From Frigidibacter oleivorans (GTDB lineage Bacteria > Pseudomonadota > Alphaproteobacteria > Rhodobacterales > Rhodobacteraceae): a stretch of 64,000 nucleotides of DNA. The stretch spans positions 101,988-165,987 of the forward strand of contig NZ_RJRZ01000006.1 in NCBI RefSeq assembly GCF_003993775.1, given 5' to 3'. Both the position numbers and the translations under genes were made by a program. This document shows positions 61,665-64,000 of this stretch, piece after piece; position 1 is the stretch's first letter; every line of letters starts with the position of its first letter. The notes under the pieces were generated by a model. The model did no database searches and was not told the DNA's origin. It saw only the letters and a program-made list of their open reading frames with translations.

Positions 61665-62116
61665 TGAACGTCTATCACCGCCCGTTGCGGGCCACCGGCC
61701 ATTGCCGGCATTACTCATTCGATCGGCGGGCGGGCGAGCCCACCTGCGCCCTCGGCATGGATCTCGGCGCTCCGGGTGCGAGCCGCAGCTGCTGGCCCGA
61801 TCCGGAGAAACTGCGGAACCCGCCGCGCCAGTGCCCGCTCCGCAGCGAGTACACGGCCGAAGAGCGTGCGGCCTGGGAGGACTGGATTTCGGCCCGCCTC
61901 GTGCGCCTCGGCAACGCGGTCGCGGCCTTGCCAGCGCCGCTGCCGATCGGGTGCGTCGGTCATCTCGACTGCCCCAATTGCGGTGGCACCCTCCGCTGGG
62001 GCCGCTGGCATGGCGGCGCTTCGGTGCGCTGCGAGACCGCGGACTGTGCGGAGGCTCGTTTCAACGTGGCGAGGGGCGCCGACTGGCCGCTGACCGGGAA
62101 GGGGGCAGACAGATGA
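61664..62116 (+). CDS. Cys-rich phage protein with zinc ribbon
   Basis: 150 residues. 'HLDCPNCGGTLRWGRWHGGA' followed by 'RCETADCAEARF' forms a four-Cys zinc ribbon near the C-terminus. The N-terminal half has further Cys/His (GHCRHYSFDRRAGEPTC) and an acidic helix (SEYTAEERAAWEDWI). The function is unknown; it may bind nucleic acid. It overlaps the next gene by 4 bases. Confidence 0.7.
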   Translation: MNVYHRPLRATGHCRHYSFDRRAGEPTCALGMDLGAPGASRSCWPDPEKLRNPPRQCPLRSEYTAEERAAWEDWISARLVRLGNAVAALPAPLPIGCVGHLDCPNCGGTLRWGRWHGGASVRCETADCAEARFNVARGADWPLTGKGADR

Positions 62117-62310
62117 AGCCCGCCGGCGTGCTGCCCCTTCGCAAGCGCGTCCACCTGGTGCGCAAGTTCGCCGGCGTGGGCGGATATGGCGAGATCTACG
62201 AAACGCCCGTGTCTCTGCCTGCGGCACCCTGGGACGAGCTCGAGGAGCCCGAGTCCGCCACCGACGCCACGGTGCCGCCGCGCCGCAAGCCGGGCGGAGG
62301 GACCCGATGA
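62113..62310 (+). CDS. Small phage protein, unknown
   Basis: 65 residues: basic start (LPLRKRVHLVRKFAGVGGYG), then an acidic stretch with Pro (DELEEPESATDATVPPRRK). It overlaps both neighbours by 4 bases. No family. Confidence 0.55.
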   Translation: MKPAGVLPLRKRVHLVRKFAGVGGYGEIYETPVSLPAAPWDELEEPESATDATVPPRRKPGGGTR

Positions 62311-62549
62311 ACGGGATCGACGTCCGCGCACTCGACGCCCGGTATCGGCGCCTCGAGCAGGCAATGACCCGCATCGCGCTCTGCGCGTCGCTGGACGAAG
62401 CGAAGGCGATCGCGGGCGAGGCCCTGCGGCTGGCGCCAGCGTCCGGCGGTCCAGTCGGCGATACTCGCGTTGCCGCGGGGAATATCCGCATCGCGGTCTG
62501 TCCGGTCTGCGACATCGCCGGCTGCCGGCACCTGAGGGGCGAGGCATGA
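62307..62549 (+). CDS. Small phage protein with CxxC..C pattern
   Basis: 80 residues. The N-terminal helix is 'VRALDARYRRLEQAMTRIAL' and the C-terminus has Cys/His in 'IAVCPVCDIAGCRHL', which looks like a small zinc site. It overlaps both neighbours by 4 bases. No family. Confidence 0.6.
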   Translation: MNGIDVRALDARYRRLEQAMTRIALCASLDEAKAIAGEALRLAPASGGPVGDTRVAAGNIRIAVCPVCDIAGCRHLRGEA

Positions 62550-62791
62550 AGAAGCCGCTGGCCGTGGTCACCGATCATGCGCTGCTGCGCTATCTCGAGC
62601 GGGTCCTCGGCATGGATGTCGAGGGCATCCGGGACGAGGTCGGGCGCAAGGTTGATCGCGCGGTCGAAATGGGCGCCTGCGGCACGACGATCGACGGCTG
62701 GTCCTACCGGATCGAGGCCGGGCGCGTCGTGACCGTCGTATCGACCGGCAGCCCCGACATCCGGCTCGGCCGCAAGCGGAGGCGCGCATGA
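62546..62791 (+). CDS. Small phage protein, unknown
   Basis: 81 residues: 'VVTDHALLRYLERVLGMDVE', 'GIRDEVGRKVDRAVEMGACG', then beta strands ending in a Lys/Arg-rich tail. The pattern 'HALLRYLERV' occurs in small phage-encoded proteins of unknown role. It overlaps the neighbours by 4 bases. Confidence 0.6.
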   Translation: MKKPLAVVTDHALLRYLERVLGMDVEGIRDEVGRKVDRAVEMGACGTTIDGWSYRIEAGRVVTVVSTGSPDIRLGRKRRRA

Positions 62792-63075
62792 CCGGGGAAC
62801 AGGAGCTGCGTCGCGCGCTCGATCTGGCGACGCGGGACACGCTGATCGCGCACGTCCTCGACGAATGCTGCGTGCTGGCTTTCGACGCCGATGAAGGCGT
62901 CTTCAAGGGGCTGTTCACGGACGGGTCCGGCCGGCTCGAGATCGGCCTCGGAGATCCCGCGCCGCCCTTCAGCGGCCGGGCCCTCTGGGTGAGGCTCGAG
63001 GGCAGCGGCCTGCCGGCGGATCTCTTCACCGTGACGCTGTCGCAGCGCGAGCTGGTGGCGGGTGGTATCGCATGA
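62788..63075 (+). CDS. Small phage protein, unknown
   Basis: 95 residues, acidic and beta-rich (CCVLAFDADEGVFKGLFTDG, then LWVRLEGSGLPADLFTVTLS). It overlaps the previous gene and the Mor-like gene by 4 bases. No family is recognised. Confidence 0.55.
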   Translation: MTGEQELRRALDLATRDTLIAHVLDECCVLAFDADEGVFKGLFTDGSGRLEIGLGDPAPPFSGRALWVRLEGSGLPADLFTVTLSQRELVAGGIA

Positions 63076-63443
63076 CTGCCGCGCCCATCCCTCCGCCCCC
63101 GGCGCATGTCGCGCCCTATGTCCGCGTCCTCGGTCTCGATCTTGCGGTAGAGTTCCTCATGACCTTCGGGGGCGCGGAGATCTACATCGCCGCCTCGCCG
63201 CAGGCGCGGAACCGCGTGGCGGGGCTGGTCGGCCGCGACAAGGCACTGGCATTGGCGGAGGAGCTGCTGCCCCGGCGGGTGCCGACGGCCAAGCCGTGGA
63301 TCGCCGCAGTGCTCCGGTCGCAGGGCTTGCCTGTGGCCGAGATCGCCCGCAGACTGCATGCGACGGATGTGACGGTCAGATCCTGGCTGAAGCGCAGCAA
63401 GACCGACCCGCCGTCCGATCCCCGACAGATGCGCCTGTTCTGA
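63072..63443 (+). CDS. Mor-like middle/late regulator of the prophage
   Basis: 123 residues. 'EFLMTFGGAEIYIAASPQAR' resembles the GG-x-xIYI strand motif of the Mor dimerisation domain, and the C-terminal 'LPVAEIARRLHATDVTVRSW' is a helix-turn-helix followed by a basic tail. Mor activates the middle promoter in Mu. Here the gene ends the early operon and is directly followed by a terminator, as expected for a switch gene. The family match is partial. Confidence 0.75.
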   Translation: MTAAPIPPPPAHVAPYVRVLGLDLAVEFLMTFGGAEIYIAASPQARNRVAGLVGRDKALALAEELLPRRVPTAKPWIAAVLRSQGLPVAEIARRLHATDVTVRSWLKRSKTDPPSDPRQMRLF

Positions 63444-63469
63444 CGCCCGCAAATCCTTGCGGGCGTTTT
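63443..63469 (+). terminator. Terminator of the early operon
   Basis: A perfect 10-bp stem (ACGCCCGCAA / TTGCGGGCGT) with a 4-base loop ATCC, followed by TTTTC. It starts at the stop of the Mor-like gene and is a strong intrinsic terminator. Confidence 0.92.
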
Positions 63470-63551
63470 CGCGTCGCGCCTCCGGCCATTGTGGCCTCGT
63501 CGGCTTGGGCATGACCGGCCCGGAATATCAGCCATCGGAGGCTCGGATGTG

Positions 63552-64000
63552 ATGCGGATCGAAAACCACCGCCTGATGGGCGTGCCCTTCCAGGAGGCGC
63601 AATGGATGGGCGGCGAGATCGCCCCCGAGATCGTGGTGCTGCACGACACCGCCAGCCGTCTTGTCCCCGGTGCCGCCGCCTCCTACCTCGCCCGGAACGA
63701 CGCCAAGGTGTCGGTGCATTTCGTGGTGGAACGCGACGGGCAGATCACCCAGCAGGTGCCTGCGAACCGCGCCGCCTGGCATGCCGGAAAATCCACCTGG
63801 CAGGGCCGGTCCGGATGCAACGACTTCTCGCTCGGCATCGAGATGGTGAATGCCGGGCGGATGACCTGGGCCTCGGAGACGATGGCGCGGGCATGGTGGG
63901 GAGAGCTGTTGTCGATCTCGCTCTTCGGGATCGAGCTGATCGAGACGAGTCAGCACGGGCACGGGCTCTGGATGCCATACCCCGAACCGCAGATCGGCGC
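63552..64000 (+). CDS. N-acetylmuramoyl-L-alanine amidase (endolysin), partial
   Basis: The first 149 codons are in the window and the frame is open at the last base. It matches the Amidase_2 fold: 'IVVLHDTASRL' (zinc His), 'VSVHFVVERDGQITQQVPAN', 'AAWHAGKSTWQG' (second zinc His) and 'FSLGIEMVNAG'. It cuts the bond between MurNAc and L-Ala in peptidoglycan, releasing progeny phage. It is the first gene after the early terminator, so it probably starts the middle/late lysis cassette, activated by the Mor-like protein. The start is at an ATG preceded by GGAGGCTCGG. Confidence 0.9.
   Translation, partial: MRIENHRLMGVPFQEAQWMGGEIAPEIVVLHDTASRLVPGAAASYLARNDAKVSVHFVVERDGQITQQVPANRAAWHAGKSTWQGRSGCNDFSLGIEMVNAGRMTWASETMARAWWGELLSISLFGIELIETSQHGHGLWMPYPEPQIG

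Overview
The window is a GC-rich chromosomal segment from an alphaproteobacterium, most likely of the Rhodobacter/Paracoccus group. The family content (FYDLN-acid protein, Hint-domain proteins, split dapD/dapE, smo-like polyol transporter locus), the alphaproteobacterial LexA-box format GTTC-N7-GTTC at 15938-15952, and a transposable Mu-like prophage at the right end all fit. No species can be named from the sequence alone.

Layout. 1-3025 (+): the end of a TonB-dependent receptor, an EF-hand protein, a DUF2271 protein carrying a flavin-attachment motif, a frameshifted PepSY membrane protein and ApbE, which together look like a periplasmic flavin redox cassette linked to metal uptake. 3040-6256: DUF1194, a GntR regulator, a YgjP-type metallopeptidase, the FYDLN-acid protein and tRNA-Ala(GGC). 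6542-15821: a polyol locus with a solute-binding protein, two permeases, a 60-residue membrane protein, an ATPase, an SDR and two zinc dehydrogenases, divergent from a SorC-type regulator and a HAD phosphatase. A strong inverted repeat sits between the two arms. 15930-16284: a small unknown gene under a promoter whose spacer holds a LexA box. 16322-22788: an AraC regulator divergent from an SDR, then a three-subunit molybdenum hydroxylase divergent from a TetR regulator. 22800-32716: pbpC overlapping a very large alpha-2-macroglobulin gene, divergent from a hybrid histidine kinase. 32765-43123: lytic transglycosylase, RNase R, dapE, two Hint-domain proteins, a DUF421 protein with a zinc ribbon, a GlsB-like protein and dapD. 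43257-47057: a three-subunit membrane FAD dehydrogenase (triheme cytochrome, GMC subunit, Tat-type small subunit). 47377-51879: an RND efflux pump pair without its own regulator nearby.

From about 52.0-52.4 kb to the end of the window lies the left part of a Mu-like prophage. A secreted accessory protein and an S24-type repressor are read leftward. The early operon is read rightward: small genes, a ParB-like protein, a MuA-type DDE transposase (D271/D343/E395), a MuB-type ATPase, DUF3164, a GemA-like protein and a Mor-like regulator, then a terminator and the start of an endolysin amidase. Three near-identical 14-bp sites lie over the repressor/early control region, and four copies of a second repeat lie at the left edge. 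Most early genes overlap by 1-4 bases, so the set is probably translationally coupled. The right end of the phage is outside the window.

The least explained items are the LexA-controlled 98-residue protein, the DUF2271/PepSY/ApbE cassette with its frameshift, the paired intergenic double-hairpin element near 32.7 and 36.4 kb, and the run of unrecognised small phage genes.
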